A stretch of 64,000 nucleotides of DNA from Bagarius yarrelli (Eukaryota; Chordata; Actinopteri; Siluriformes; Sisoridae): contig VCAZ01000008.1 in assembly GCA_005784505.1 (NCBI GenBank), positions 10,372,763-10,436,762 of the forward strand, given 5' to 3'. Shown here piece after piece: positions 23,901 to 34,841 of the stretch. The translations under genes were made by a program, and so were the position numbers. Positions within the stretch are counted from its first letter, which is position 1. Each line of letters opens with the position of its first letter. The notes beneath the pieces were generated by a model, which ran no database searches, was not told where the DNA came from, and saw nothing but the letters and a program-made list of their open reading frames with translations.

Positions 23901-24570
23901 TGGGTGAAGAAGAGAGTCGGCGTGGGTGGACTGAAGGTCGAGGCCTCCGTTGTGGACAGTGGTAGTAAACACAGTCCCAGTGCAGGATGTATGGAATAAA
24001 AATTGACTTAGATTTTCGATTTTCATCAAAAAAAAGAGGAAAATTCTCACTGATGCAGTTTCTCCTAAGACGATTTTAAAAAAGAATCCTATAATCCTAC
24101 TCTATAATCTATAATAAGTAAGTGTTTACTTATTTACTAGTTTGACATGTTCACCAACAGACGATTCTTAGCCGTTGCCAAACCTGATGACGCAATTATC
24201 TCGATAACTTCAGACCACCTCGGGAAAATTTGGAAACGAGTCCAGTGGACAAAACAGCAGATTGAAACATACTGAGTTACAGAGGGAAAAGAAGTGTTTG
24301 TATGACGAGTCGTTGCTGCTGTTTGTTTGTTGTAGCTACAGTTTAATGAGAGAACAAGGGTTGCTTAACATGTCACAGATTGATGGCGTAAAACTCCAAG
24401 TCGTATTGTGTGTCGTATTGTGTGCGTCTGCTTTTGACAAGTTCTGACTGTTGTACAGTCCAACATCATGACATAATGATTAATAAAGTCAGAAGTTTTT
24501 CATAAAGTAAATTTATTGCAAATTTTTTTGCTAGATTCAGTCACTGGCAAACATGAAAGATAAATATATA

Positions 24571-24574
24571 ATAT

Positions 24575-24633
<59 letters not shown>
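24571..24633. repeat. (GATA)n microsatellite
   Basis: About 15 ATAG units, followed by a GACAGA-rich region to about 24950. Confidence 0.95.
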
Positions 24634-24634
<1 letters not shown>

Positions 24635-25019
24635 GAACAGATGAACAGAGACAGGTAGACAGACAGTTAAAAACAGGCAAATTGAACAGACAGACATGAA
24701 ACAGACAGAATGACTAAGTGACAGACTAAAACAGACAAACAGGCAGATCAATATACAGGCTTGCAAAAGGACAGAGAAAACACAGACTTTAACAAACTCA
24801 TAGAGACAAACAGACAGACAGACAGACTGACTGAAACTGACTAATAGAGACAAACAGACTAACAGTTGATTAAAAAATATTAACAAATTTGCACACACAA
24901 ACACAAAATAATGAAGTCAAGATAACAAAGACAGACAGACAGACAGAGGATAGAGTTTGTTGCTGCAGTGTGTGTGTGTGGTGTGTGTGTGTGTGTGTGT
25001 GTATGTTGTGTTCCTCTCT

Positions 25020-25200
25020 TGCTCCCTCTCAGTTAAGATATTCCTGACTACAGGTTTATAAATAGACACTGCGCACTTCGCTGTCGTTTCGGGGTCTCTG
25101 TGCTCCTCACTCCCTCCCTCTCTCCCTCCTTCTCATCCTTCCTCACTCCCTCCCTCACTGCCATCTTCTCAGCACATCTGATACAGTATGTTAAAGTGGA
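25020..25200 (+). promoter_or_regulatory. TATA-like box with pyrimidine-rich leader (candidate)
   Basis: GTTTATAAATAG at 25054-25065 is a good TATA box. It is followed by GCGCACTTCGCTGTCG and a CTCCCTCC-rich leader, a layout seen in vertebrate core promoters. It lies within intron 1 on the sense strand. No downstream exon with a donor was identified, so this may be chance. Confidence 0.2.
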
Positions 25201-25683
25201 CCGTGTGTGTGTTTAGTCGAACTATTCCGCTGTCATTCACATTATAACTTTTTTTTTTAAATGTAACTTTTGTTGTTAGCAAATCGGGGTTGTTCTTCTA
25301 TTTTTGGCCTTGTGTGTTTGGGTTATGTCAGTCATGCCTTTTATAGTTTTCCATTTAGAGTGGACAACATTAGTATTACAACCTTCATCTCGTATCATTT
25401 GAATAATTATCTTGATTACTTAATTAAACTGACTGATTCAGGCTACATTTAACACATTTTCAACTCAATTTTTAAAACCTCATTCTTAAGTCAGGTTTCT
25501 CTTTTGGAGCTGATGTGGGTTGTAGATTTACCCCGGAGTATCTAGCACTGACTCGTCTGGTGTTGTTGTTGAGACTGGTGCTGTATTTTTAGCTTTGGAT
25601 AATCTAAAATGTCTGTTCCTTGTGCTCTCTGTCTCAGGGATGAGGCTGTTGCCACAGATACCAGACAGTGAGCTGGTCATGAC

Positions 25684-25686
<3 letters not shown>

Positions 25687-25718
<32 letters not shown>
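25687..25718. repeat. (GT)n microsatellite
   Basis: About 15 GT units, then an ACACACAC segment that could pair with it. Confidence 0.95.
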
Positions 25719-25719
<1 letters not shown>

Positions 25720-25929
25720 CACACACACAGGTTTAGTATAACTCCAGAGTTTTTAGTGGATTCTATTCCAAGTTTATCGCTATCTTTCACTCGGGCACTG
25801 AGGCAAACATGGTTATAGAATTAAACTATTGAATTTGCTGTTTTGTTCATGAATAATTATGTTACGTTCTGTAAAAGAGTTAATTTCTGTAGTAATGGCT
25901 GTAGTATTAAGATGGCTGTCAGTTGTTGT

Positions 25930-26095
25930 TAAAGTGGGCTGCCACTTTAGGACCCTAGAGCAAGGCACTTAACCCTCTCCTTGCTCCAGAGGCACTCTTA
26001 CCCCAAGTTTTAAGGTGAGATATGCAAAAAAAAAAAAACAAAAAAGACATTTCGCTGTGCTGTAATGTATATGTAACAAATAAAGATGTGTATGT
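25930..26095 (+). mobile_element. SINE fragment (family B), tail half
   Basis: GCAAGGCACTTAACCCTCTC, CTCCAGAGGCACTC, GTGAGATATGCAAAA, then CATTTCGCTGTGCTGTAATG and AACAAATAAAG. It shows the family's 3' end, lost or altered in the copy at 369-575. Confidence 0.6.
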
Positions 26096-26107
26096 CTTAT
26101 GAAAGAG

Positions 26108-26335
26108 CTGTCTTAGTAAAGGAGGTGTGGCCTCATTATTTATTTCAGGAAATAGGGTGTGGTCTGTTTGATTGTTAGTGTAAATAAATAAAGTGTGGCT
26201 TTCTTTAATAAAAGAAAGTGGCATCTTTGTCAGGTAGTTAGTAAAAAAGGTGTGGCCTTATTTTTTTGTTTCAGGGGCGTGGCCTTTCAGATAGTTAATC
26301 TAAATGAATACAGTTTGTCAGGAGGGTGGGCCTTT
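26108..26335 (+). repeat. Degenerate 36-bp GGTGTGGCC repeat
   Basis: Five to six decayed units with AGTAAAGGAGGTGTGGCCTC, GGGTGTGGTCTG and CAGGGGCGTGGCC at roughly 36-bp spacing. It is an old relative of the arrays at 21.5 and 23.1 kb. Confidence 0.65.
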
Positions 26336-26439
26336 TTGGATCTAAACTTACAACAAGCTTTGGCTAACGTAAAAAGCTGGTATTGGGGGGTAATTATAAT
26401 TCCTTAATTCCTTAAATTTGAAGAACTTTAGAATTAATC

Positions 26440-26565
26440 TCAGTGGCCCTGTGATGGACTTTCCAGGGTGGTAAACTTGCCTTTCACCCAATGATAGCTG
26501 GGATAGACTCCAGCAGATCCTTGTGACCCTGACTAGGAATAAGCGGGTATAGACGATGGATGGAT
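26440..26565 (+). mobile_element. V-SINE 3' half
   Basis: GCCCTGTGATGGACTTTCCA, TGATAGCTGGGATAGACTCC, AGCAGATCCTTGTGACCCTG, AATAAGCGGGTATAGACGAT. It ends in the GGAT array that follows. The 5' half is absent. Confidence 0.8.
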
Positions 26566-26836
26566 GAATAAATTAATGGATGGATGGATGGATAGATGGA
26601 TAAATGGGATGGATGGATGGATGGGTGGGTGGGTGGGCGGATGAATGGATGGATGGATGGGTGGGTGGAGTATGGATGGATGAATGGATGGATGGATGGA
26701 TAGATAATCGATGAATTGGATGGATGGATGAATAGATAGATAGATAAATGGATGGATGAATGAATGAAAAAAATGAATGGATGGATGGATGGATGGATGG
26801 ATAAATAAATGAATGAATGGATAGATAGATGGATGA
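26556..26836. repeat. (GGAT)n array grown from a SINE tail
   Basis: About 280 bp of GGAT/GAAT/GATA units. It includes a pure G-run block at 26623-26637 (four G3 runs with single-T loops), a canonical G-quadruplex motif. Confidence 0.93.
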
Positions 26837-27889
26837 ATCAGTGGTAAAAGAAGGTTATTTCTACATGTGTTTCTTCTATGCCACCGGTTTTACAGAAGGT
26901 TTTTAGCTTAGTGTTAGTGGTTTAAACTCAGAACACTGTTTTTTAAATCTAGACCTCCTTTTTAATCCTAAGTGTTTTTACATTCTTTATCTCCATGAAT
27001 TACTCTAAAAAGAAAAGATGCACAAAATAAACAACATATTTCAGTCGTCGTTTCTCAACTCTGCTGTTTTCCACGAGCAGGTGGATCTGCGATAGAGACC
27101 ATTTTACAGCCATTCGAACCCCCATTACTATTCCTTTCCTTTCTTAAGTCTCACTTTTTATTCTTCTCATACACTTTTTCCCCATCTGTCAACTATTTAC
27201 AGCTCTACATTTTAGCTCTCCATTCCCACCTCTATCTCTTTATCCATTTCACTCACTCAGATGCATTATTTAATATTTTATTTAAGCGTCTCATGGGAAT
27301 TAACCAGAAAAAAATGGACAAAGACAGAAAGACACTGGTGCGTTTAAGCCAGTATGGACAGACATGAAGACATAGAGAGGTGAAAAGTGAAATATTCATA
27401 TGAGGAGACAGTTTGCAGCATTTTTGCGAAAAAGCGTCACTAAAGACGAGTTCACACTGTGCGATTTTTAATAGTCTTTTGCGATTGTTGTATGTCACAC
27501 TGTATGTAAGTGACCCTCATGTCACACTGTAGGATCTCAGCTGTCATGATGTCAGACTGTTATAACAAATGAAAAATGGACGCACACATAAGGACTCGTC
27601 TGGAGTTTTACGTCATCAGTCCGTGACATGTTCCGTAACCCACTTTATTTCAAAAACGGTATCTAACAGCAAACTAAAACTTAAAAAAAACAATAAGATT
27701 CATTTCTTGCTGTTCTGTCCACTGGACTCATTTCGTCATTTTCCCGCAATGGTTTGAAGTTGCATCGCTGTCAAGTTATTATCAGAATCGGCACTACTTT
27801 TTTTTAAGGTTCGGCGCACATATCGGTTCTTGGTTTGACTGTCATTGTAGACGTCACACTGTATGTGCATGTCTGAAATCTTTTGTCAA

Positions 27890-28155
27890 TGCCAGAATTT
27901 TAGCTGAGATAAAAAATTATCTTAACCGGTAATTTATACTGTATAAACTGTATTTTCTATCCCCTAACCCTAACCTTTAACCCTCACCAAAAGTTTTACT
28001 TTCTCGAAAAATCTTATTCTGTATAATTTAGAAGCTTTTGTACCCATGGGGACCTTAATTTTGGTCCCCACCGTGACAGGAGTCCCCATGAGTCTGTGTG
28101 TATTCAGGTTTAGGTCCTCACCAGGATATATAAACTCATACACACACACACACTG
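27890..28155 (+). repeat. Teleost dispersed repeat with CCCTAACCC and GGTCCCCA blocks
   Basis: CCCTAACCCTAACC, then a body with CATGGGGACC and TTTGGTCCCCACC, ending in a short (CA)n. This order matches a repeat I recall from many fish genomes. The telomere-like words belong to the repeat and are not an interstitial telomere. Confidence 0.5.
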
Positions 28156-28400
28156 TGTCACTATGCTCTACGGATCTGACAAATCCGCCGAATCCCACGA
28201 TTCAGATGATTCAGTTAGATTAGAATCAGTACTCGCCATTTTGACTCTCAGATGTTTCTGAGCATGCAGGAAGTTTCCTAAACAACTCGATCAACTATTT
28301 GTTACTACGGTTTCTAATTAACAACTACTTAGAACAACTTTAATTATAAATTTCTATGGTATTGTTAGCAACAAGATAACTTACAAGGGTTTAACTAATC
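28156..28400 (+). repeat. Dispersed repeat (copy also at 51950-52210)
   Basis: Words GATTCAGATGATTCAG, TGTTTCTGAGCATGCAGGAA and AGCAACAAGATAACTTA recur in order at 51950-52210. This supports one dispersed family of at least 240 bp. Termini not defined. Confidence 0.65.
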
Positions 28401-28499
28401 AAAAGTAAATGAAGAGAAGAATTCATGAATCCTGTGTCATATAAAGGAATCAGGTTATTTAACACAAATGAATCGCATAATAAAATAACATATGGGTTA

Positions 28500-29125
28500 T
28501 GATACGTCTTTTATGAAAAAAAAGACTAGGTCAGCTAGCTCTTTTCTAGCTGGTGGTTGGAGCTTATACCAATAATAAGCAGTAAATTGACACCAGTTCT
28601 TCGTTGCTGATGTCTATGAATGTGAATCATCTCATTGCTTCATTTTTTTGAATAATGCAGCTCATCTTTAGTAGTAATTTGTATTATATTTCTACTCCTA
28701 TATGGAAGGCCAAAGTGTTTGTGTATTTGTCAGATTTTTTTACTGTGTAGTCACACCATGATGTTGGCTTTTGACTAATTCTAGACCTAAAATAACTTAG
28801 GATTCAACTTGTTAAGAGTAAATAAAGAGAAGAAGAACTCATGAATCCCAAATGATATAAAGGAAATGGGTTATTTAATTAGAGATAATGGGAATCATCT
28901 GAGTTTAATAACCCATTTCCTTTATATGACCTGTGATTCATGAATTAAAAATTAACTCTTTGGCCTTCCATATCGGAGTAGACATATAATACAAAATACT
29001 ATGAAATATAAGCTGCGCTATTGAATGAAATCCTTTTATGGGAAAAATGCAAGGTCGGGTAGATCCGTTCTAGCTGCTGGTTGGAGCTTATAACATAATC
29101 AGTAAAATCGGTAAAAATTGAACAA
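28500..29125. repeat. Rearranged repeat block with direct and inverted arms
   Basis: A near-perfect inverted pair (TGATATAAAGGAAATGGGTT at 28852-28871 against its complement at 28909-28929) widens into a longer diverged inverted repeat: TATTTCTACTCCTATATGGA at 28687-28706 faces TCCATATCGGAGTAGA at about 28968-28985. Separately, GCTGGTGGTTGGAGCTTAT at 28549 recurs directly at 29074. A 28575-28715 relative lies at 31697-31845. Confidence 0.75.
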
Positions 29126-29535
29126 ACGATTATATTGGAACAGTGAAATATAAACTCATCAGTAGTCTAATGAGCAGTCAGTTAGAAGTTATTTTATAAT
29201 TCTAACATCTTTATTCACTAATAGACATCAAGATCTGGACGTTACTCTGCTTTATGAGTACACACTTCCATCAGTCTCTCCAAACACTCCTGTGTAATGC
29301 AGGAGTCACCTTGTGTTTATACCACTATAAGCCTCTTGTCTTTGTGATTCACAAACACACACTGCGGACTTAAACCCAAAGAGGAACACTGAGACTGTGT
29401 CCCCGGTTTATACTCTGTGGACTGATGAGTAGGAGTGTATACATTTTATTTTTAGATGATTTAACAGCAGCAATAACAAAGTGCTGCCAAATTTCCGATG
29501 CGGTTTGGTGATAAAGTGTTTGTTAAGTTGTGGTG

Positions 29536-30795
29536 CTGTTACTGTATTGTGTACTTTATACTCTATTATGTACTCTTTTGGGTACTGTATTGAGTACTCT
29601 ATTGAGTACTGTGGTGTGTACTCTATTGGGTACTGTATTGTGTACTGTATTGAGTACTGTATTGTGTACTCTATTGGTACTTGGTACTGTACTGTGTACT
29701 CTATTGGGTACTGTATTGTGTACTGTATTGAGTACTGTATTGAGTACTCTATTGGGTACTGTATTGTTACTTGTATTGGGTACTGTGTACTCTGTTATGT
29801 ACTGTATTGTGTATGTACTCTATTGGGTACTGTATTGTGTACTGTATTGAGTACTGTATTGTGTACTCTATTGGGTACTGTATTGTGTACTCTATTGGGT
29901 ACTGTATTGTGTACTGTATTGAGTACTCTATTGGGTACTGTATTGTGTACTCTATTGGGTACTGTATTGTGTACTCTATTGGGTACTATTGGGTACTGTA
30001 TTGTGTACTGTATTGTGTACTCTATTGGGTACTGTATTGTGTACTGTATTGAGTACTCTATTGGGTACTGTATTGTGTACTCTATTGGGTACTGTATTGT
30101 GTACTCATTGTACTGTATGTTACTGTATTGAGTACTCTATTGGGTTACTGTATTGTGTACTGTATTGGGTACTGTATGTAGTGTGTACTCTATTGGGTAC
30201 TGGGTACTGTGTGTTGTACTGTATTGAGTACTATTGTACTGGGTGTATGTATTGTGTACTCTATTGGGTACTGTATTGTGTACTCTATTGGGTACTGTGT
30301 TGTGTACTGTATTGTGTACTCTATTGGGTACTGTATTGTGTACTGTATTGTGTACTCTATTGGGTACTGTGTTGTGTACTTATTGGGTACTGTATTGTGT
30401 ACTTATTGGGTACTGTATGTGTACTCTAGGGGGTACTGTGTGTGTACGTATTGTGTACTCTATTGGGTACTGTGTTGTGTACTGTACTCTATGGGTACTG
30501 TATTGTGTACTGTATGTTGGTACTGTATTGTGTACTCTTGTGTATTGGGTACGGTGTTGGTACTGTATTGAGTACTGTATTGGGTACTGTGTTGTGTACT
30601 GTATTGTGTACTCTATTGGGTACTGTGTTGTGTACTGTATTGGGTACTCTATTGGGTACTGTATTGTGTACTCTATTGGGTACTGTGTTGTGTACTGTAT
30701 TGGGTACTCTATTGGGGTACTGTATTGTGTATTATTGTGTACTCTATTGGGTACTGTGTTGTGTACTGTATTGAGTACTCTATTGTGTACTGCAT
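29536..30795 (+). repeat. 1.26-kb 12-bp minisatellite (GTACTGTATTGT/GTACTCTATTGG)
   Basis: Roughly 100 copies of a 12-bp unit alternating GTACTGTATTGT, GTACTGTATTGA and GTACTCTATTGG, often as 24-bp pairs. With a period divisible by three and no stop in the unit, all three sense frames stay open (up to 258 codons of Tyr-Cys-Ile-Val or Leu-Cys-Thr), which are not genes. High identity indicates recent expansion. Confidence 0.97.
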
Positions 30796-30861
30796 CGATT
30801 ACTATGATAAAATGTGTGTGTTTTTTAAATTGTGTCTCATTTATGTTTCATGTCTTAAAAA

Positions 30862-31046
30862 TTATTATTTATATTTGCAGCATTTGGCAGACGTCCTTAT
30901 CATCCAGAGTCTCTTACACTTATCTCTTTTATACAACTGAGCATTTAAGGGTTAAGGGCCTTGCTCAGGGGCCCACAGTGGTAGTTGGTGTTGGGAATCA
31001 AACCCATTAACAGTCAAACATATTAACTATCACTATCACTTCCCCA
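30862..31046 (-). mobile_element. tRNA-derived SINE (family A)
   Basis: Reverse copy: TTGCAGCATTTGGCAGACGT tail, GGGTTAAGGGCCTTGCTCAG body, GGGAATCAAACCC B-box complement. Confidence 0.75.
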
Positions 31047-31252
31047 TCTCTTTTTCTCTCTCTCTCTCTCCTCTTTCTCTCTTTTTCTTTTCATTTTCTT
31101 TGTCTTTTCTCCCTTTCTCGCTCTCTTTCTTCTCCTTTTCCCTCTCTTTTCTTATTCTCTTCTCTGTCTTTCCTTCTCTTCTCTTTTTCTTTCTTTTTTC
31201 TCTCTTTCTCTATCATAGTCCACTCACACTGATTCTCTTCTTCACCAAGTAA

Positions 31253-31292
<40 letters not shown>

Positions 31293-31390
31293 TCTTTCTG
31301 TTTCTCTCTCTCTGTTTTTCACTCAGTCTCTTTCTCTTTCTGTCTCTCTCTTCTCCTTTCCCCTCTCTTCTTTTCTTTTTCTCTCTCTAC

Positions 31391-31439
<49 letters not shown>

Positions 31440-31460
31440 TTCTCTCTCTCTTTTTCACAC
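31047..31460 (+). repeat. Polypyrimidine (CT)n tract, ~410 bp
   Basis: TCTC, TTTCT and CTTT blocks with one short mixed interruption at 31215-31250. Intronic; pyrimidines on the RNA strand. Confidence 0.94.
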
Positions 31461-31694
31461 ATTATTTATGTATTTATTTCTAAGCAGTGATTAACACGTC
31501 TACTTTTTTATATTTCTCTGAACTGCTATTCTCAACTATTCGCTTCTGTGTATTGAGTTTCATTTCTGTAAAATAAAAAAACAACATCAACAACACATGG
31601 CATGAGACAAGTCGCATTTAATTGTTATTTTTATTTTCTGAAGCTTCGTTGGAGTCACTGGGTTCCTGGAAAGCAGTAAATAAGCTGTGCATTT

Positions 31695-31860
31695 TCCCAA
31701 TAAGCAGTAAAACGACACCAGGTTCTTCGTTGCTGATGTCTATGAATGCGAATCATCTCATTGCTTGAGAATTTTATTGAATAATGCAGCTCATCATTAG
31801 TAGTATTTTGTATTATATTTCTACTCCTATATGGATGGCCAAAAAGTCAGATTTTTGTGA
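31695..31860 (+). repeat. Dispersed repeat, relative of 28575-28715
   Basis: TTCTTCGTTGCTGATGTCTA, GAATCATCTCATTGCTTG and ATTTCTACTCCTATATGGA are shared in order with 28595-28710. Confidence 0.85.
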
Positions 31861-31924
31861 ATTGTGTACACAGAGCACACCATAATGTAAACCCTCAATC
31901 ATATTCACACCATCCTTTTGTTGT

Positions 31925-32190
31925 AAATTATAAATTAAAATCCATTTTGTCTCGAGTGGCAAAACAACGTCCGTTGGCCACTCGAAGCAGATCGTCTGAA
32001 CGCCGTTAGTCTCTGGGTGCTGTTGTCAGCTTGGAATGCTGGGCTTTATGCCCGGATCTCACAACACAGATGAACATCTAATTGTGCCAGGAGGGATTCT
32101 AATGGAAAGTGCCGTTCACTCTCGGTGTCAGCATGCCTGCTAAAACAAATATGACTCACTCCGCTTTTACTTCTGTTTGTTCATATTTTC
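31925..32190. other. Unique intronic block, conserved-element candidate
   Basis: Non-repetitive and of balanced composition (GAATGCTGGGCTTTATGCCC, AATTGTGCCAGGAGGGATTC). No coding frame. Possible conserved non-coding element by composition only. Confidence 0.2.
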
Positions 32191-32459
32191 ATATCTATTT
32201 TCTAAAATGATCACTTAATCCTTGGCTTGGGTCTCGCCGCCATTCGCGTTTCTGTTTTTGGTTTTGGACGCCTGTGACTTTTGTTCTGAGGATCAGTTCT
32301 GTGTAGGAGGAGTGTCCAGAATGTAATGAGAAGGATATTTGAAACATTATTTTACTGCAAACGTTACAATAGACCTTCAAAGGCTGTAAGCAAAATTTCT
32401 TTGGGGCCCGTCGCTGCCGCCAATATGACTAATTGTTGTCAAGTCTTAATTATTTGCAT

Positions 32460-32550
32460 ACAGGTGGTGCCCTAGACGGGAATCTATATTTGCGCCCCCT
32501 ATTCAACACCCAACCCTCCCCATTCTCTCTCTCTCGCTCTCTCTCTCTCA

Positions 32551-32593
<43 letters not shown>

Positions 32594-32942
32594 ACAATAC
32601 CACAAAAAATTTAGAAAATGCAGCTTTTTAAAAAACCTTTATTATAACATAACATAAATACTGAACAAATAAATAAATAAATAAGCATTAGCAGTAAATA
32701 AATTGTGATAATAAATAACAAACTAATCACTAGAAGACTCACACAACAGTGAAAAATCCAAAACAAAGTGCACTAAATTAAAGACATCAATTCATTTTGT
32801 TAACTGCCAAAAAAATTGCTTAAAAAAAGGGTGTAGGAGCGCATGATGGTCACAGGAGGGCGCACTTCTGACAAAAAGAAAAAAAGTAATTTTGCATCCT
32901 AGGCAACTGCTTATGTCGCCTATGCCACGGGCCGCCCCGGAT
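32460..32942. mobile_element. hAT-like element remnant with microsatellite inside
   Basis: The right end, read in reverse, is CGGGGCGGCCCGTGGCATAG then GCGACATAAGCAGTTGCCTA, a terminus type I recall from hAT-like fish elements. The left part (GGTGCCCTAGACGGGAATCT, TTGCGCCCCCTATTC) is a decayed candidate opposite end. A (CT)n(CA)n run sits at 32524-32600. No transposase seen. Confidence 0.4.
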
Positions 32943-33121
32943 CTAACACACTCATTAATAATTGTTTGTGTTGTAGCTGTGTTGCTTACATCATACCAAT
33001 GTTTTACTACTCTATGATCTTTAATTTTAACAGTAGCAAACTGTTATAAGTAATAATAAGTAATAAGTGGTATAATTAAGGTGGTGTAGTAATAAGTAGC
33101 TAAATACCCCAGCAGACTGAA

Positions 33122-33221
33122 CTTACATTTCATTTTTGGCATTTATCAGACATTCTTATCCAGAGTGGCTTACATTTATCTCTTTTATACAACTGAGCAG
33201 TTCAGGGTTAAGGGCCTTGCT
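33122..33221 (-). mobile_element. SINE (family A), truncated
   Basis: Reverse tail and body (TCATTTTTGGCATTTATCAG, TCCAGAGTGGCTTACATTTA, GGGTTAAGGGCCTTGCTCC). It is cut where the duplicated block at 33222 begins. Confidence 0.7.
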
Positions 33222-33490
33222 CCTTTAATTACCATTGTCAACTGATATAATGTTAAAAAAAATAATTTCACATACTTTTGGGGGCCCCCTAGTGGCTACT
33301 GGAGCCCTAAGCCGTTTAGTTCCTTTATGCCCTCGGCCGCCTGCATATGGCTATTCCAAATTCACAATTTTTTAATACAAGTCACAAAAAAGACTGTCTT
33401 TCCTCTGACAGGGCATTTGTGTCATTGGTACAACTGAGCAATTGGGGATTAAGGGCCTTCCTCAGGGGCCCAGAAGTGTTAACTTGGTAG
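33222..33490 (+). repeat. 270-bp duplicated block, copy in intron 1
   Basis: Nearly identical to 34842-35110 in intron 3, from TCCTTTAATTACCATTGTCA to GTTAACTTGGTAGTGCT. It contains GGCCCCCTAGTGGCTAC at 33283-33299, an excellent CTCF-type core on the minus strand, and ends in a SINE-A fragment. Confidence 0.95.
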
Positions 33491-33560
33491 TGCTGGGAAT
33501 TGTACCCATAATTTTTTAGTTAGCAGTCCAACACCACTGAGCACCTACTGTTCATAAGTG

Positions 33561-33640
33561 GACGTGGTAGCGCAGTGGTTAAGGTGTTAAACTGCTAAGA
33601 TCAGGGTTTGATTCCCAGCACCAACAAGCTACCACTTTTC
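33561..33640 (+). mobile_element. SINE (family A), head only
   Basis: GTGGTAGCGCAGTGGTTAAG (A box) and GGGTTTGATTCCCAGCACC (B box) are both present. The body is lost after CTACCACTT. Confidence 0.75.
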
Positions 33641-33939
33641 AAGTGTAAAGAATTTATATGCAGATTGTTGCGTATTCAGGATTGTGTATATACGTATTCA
33701 GGATTGTCTCAGGCACCTGTTTGTCAGTTTGCATAGGCGGAGCAGTGATATTATGCTAATCCCTCGCTTTTTAGGCTGGAGATAAAATCAGGGATAGAAA
33801 ACATGTGTTTAATATCAGTCTATCATCTAATATCATCTAAAAATGAGGGCCAACCTTTATTCTGAGTGCGTAACTACTGTTCAGTTTATGTACGGATAAA
33901 AAGACACAAATGTGATATTAGATCTTTTCTTTACTGCAG

Positions 33940-34081
33940 ACGGAGCAAACAAGAAGCTACGCAGCACCATCAGGAGGAGCACAGAGACCGGCATCGCTGT
34001 GGAGATGAGGAACCGTGTGACACGGCAGGGCAGTAAGGAGTCGACCGATGGAAGTACTAACAGTAACAGCTCAGAGGGAAC
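33940..34081 (+). CDS. rims3: rims3 coding exon 2 (residues 81-128)
   Basis: Acceptor TTCTTTACTGCAG ends at 33939 and donor GTGAGT starts at 34082. The exon enters in phase 1 and leaves in phase 2. It encodes KKLRSTIRRSTETGIAVEMR and then RNRVTRQGSKESTDGSTNSN, the polar linker that precedes the C2 domain in all RIMs. STETG-AVEM and RQ-S-ESTDGS are family-wide signatures, and the serine-rich end is a likely phosphorylation region by comparison with relatives. No frame damage is seen. Confidence 0.95.
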
Positions 34082-34200
34082 GTGAGTGGAGCGGCGTATG
34101 ATTTAAAATTGTCCTGTAGCTCATATATAGAATCTGCGTCGTTTCTTTAGGCTCCCTTACATGTTTGTGCTCACAATGTAAAATGTTGTTTTTCCAATAG

Positions 34201-34313
34201 TTTCATTTTCCCTACTACCCGACTGGGCCCTGAGAGCCAGTTTAGTGACTTCCTGGATGGTCTTGGCCCTGCCCAGATTGTTGGGCGTCAGACATTAGCC
34301 ACACCTCCAATGG
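34201..34313 (+). CDS. rims3: rims3 coding exon 3 (residues 129-166)
   Basis: Acceptor TTTTTCCAATAG ends at 34200; donor GTGAGT starts at 34314; phases 2 in and 1 out. The 119-bp intron before it is short, as is usual for fish genes. It encodes FIFPTTRL, SQFSDFLDGLGPAQIVGRQT and LATPPMG, the strongly conserved segment leading into the C2 beta-sandwich. FIFPTTRL is typical of RIMS3, whereas RIM2 has a different word there. Intact. Confidence 0.96.
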
Positions 34314-34520
34314 GTGAGTCTCAAGCACAGAATGGATGTCCTATTATATATTTTTTTTTTTAAAAAAGAAGAAATACTTAATAAAAATTTTAATTGGTTA
34401 GGGTTAAAAACTAAAATTTTTAGAATTTTTAAAATAGTTTATTGCTTTTATTAATGTATAAAGCAAAAGCTTTATACTTTTGGTTATTTAATAGTCCAGA
34501 AATCTGATATAGGACTATAC

Positions 34521-34620
34521 TCAGGGGCCCACCAGTGGCAGCTTGGTGGTGCTGGGAATCAAACCCACAGTCCTCTGTTTAGCAGTCCAAAACTTTAGCC
34601 ACTGCGCTACCACTTCCCCA
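34521..34620 (-). mobile_element. SINE (family A), head half
   Basis: Reverse copy: CAGGGGCCCACCAGTGGCAG, GGGAATCAAACCC, CTACCACTTCCCC. Its left neighbour (34478-34520, AATAGTCCAGAAATCTGATA) recurs at 35117-35157. Confidence 0.75.
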
Positions 34621-34841
34621 ATAATTCTTATCTTGCTGTTTTTTCTTTTTTTTCTTTTCTCTGCAGCAGAAGGATTTGTCCCTTTTTGTGACATTAATGA
34701 GAGTTTTGCTGCTGTAACGCTGCTTCTACAATAACGTTAACGTTAATCAGTCACACTCCGGCTGGCACATGCAACCCACATCCTGTTAACATCAGATTAG
34801 GTCTTTTGTTTCTTTTTTTATTTTATTTGAATTTTCTTCCT

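Noticed and set aside
27958..27990. Interstitial telomere repeat (CCCTAACCCTAACC)
   Set aside because: Only two to three units, decaying at once into CTTTAACCCTCACC, which is part of a dispersed fish repeat.
29481..31010. Several overlapping + frames of 93-258 codons
   Set aside because: All come from a 12-bp minisatellite that is open in every sense frame; composition is only Tyr, Cys, Ile, Val, Leu, Thr and Gly.
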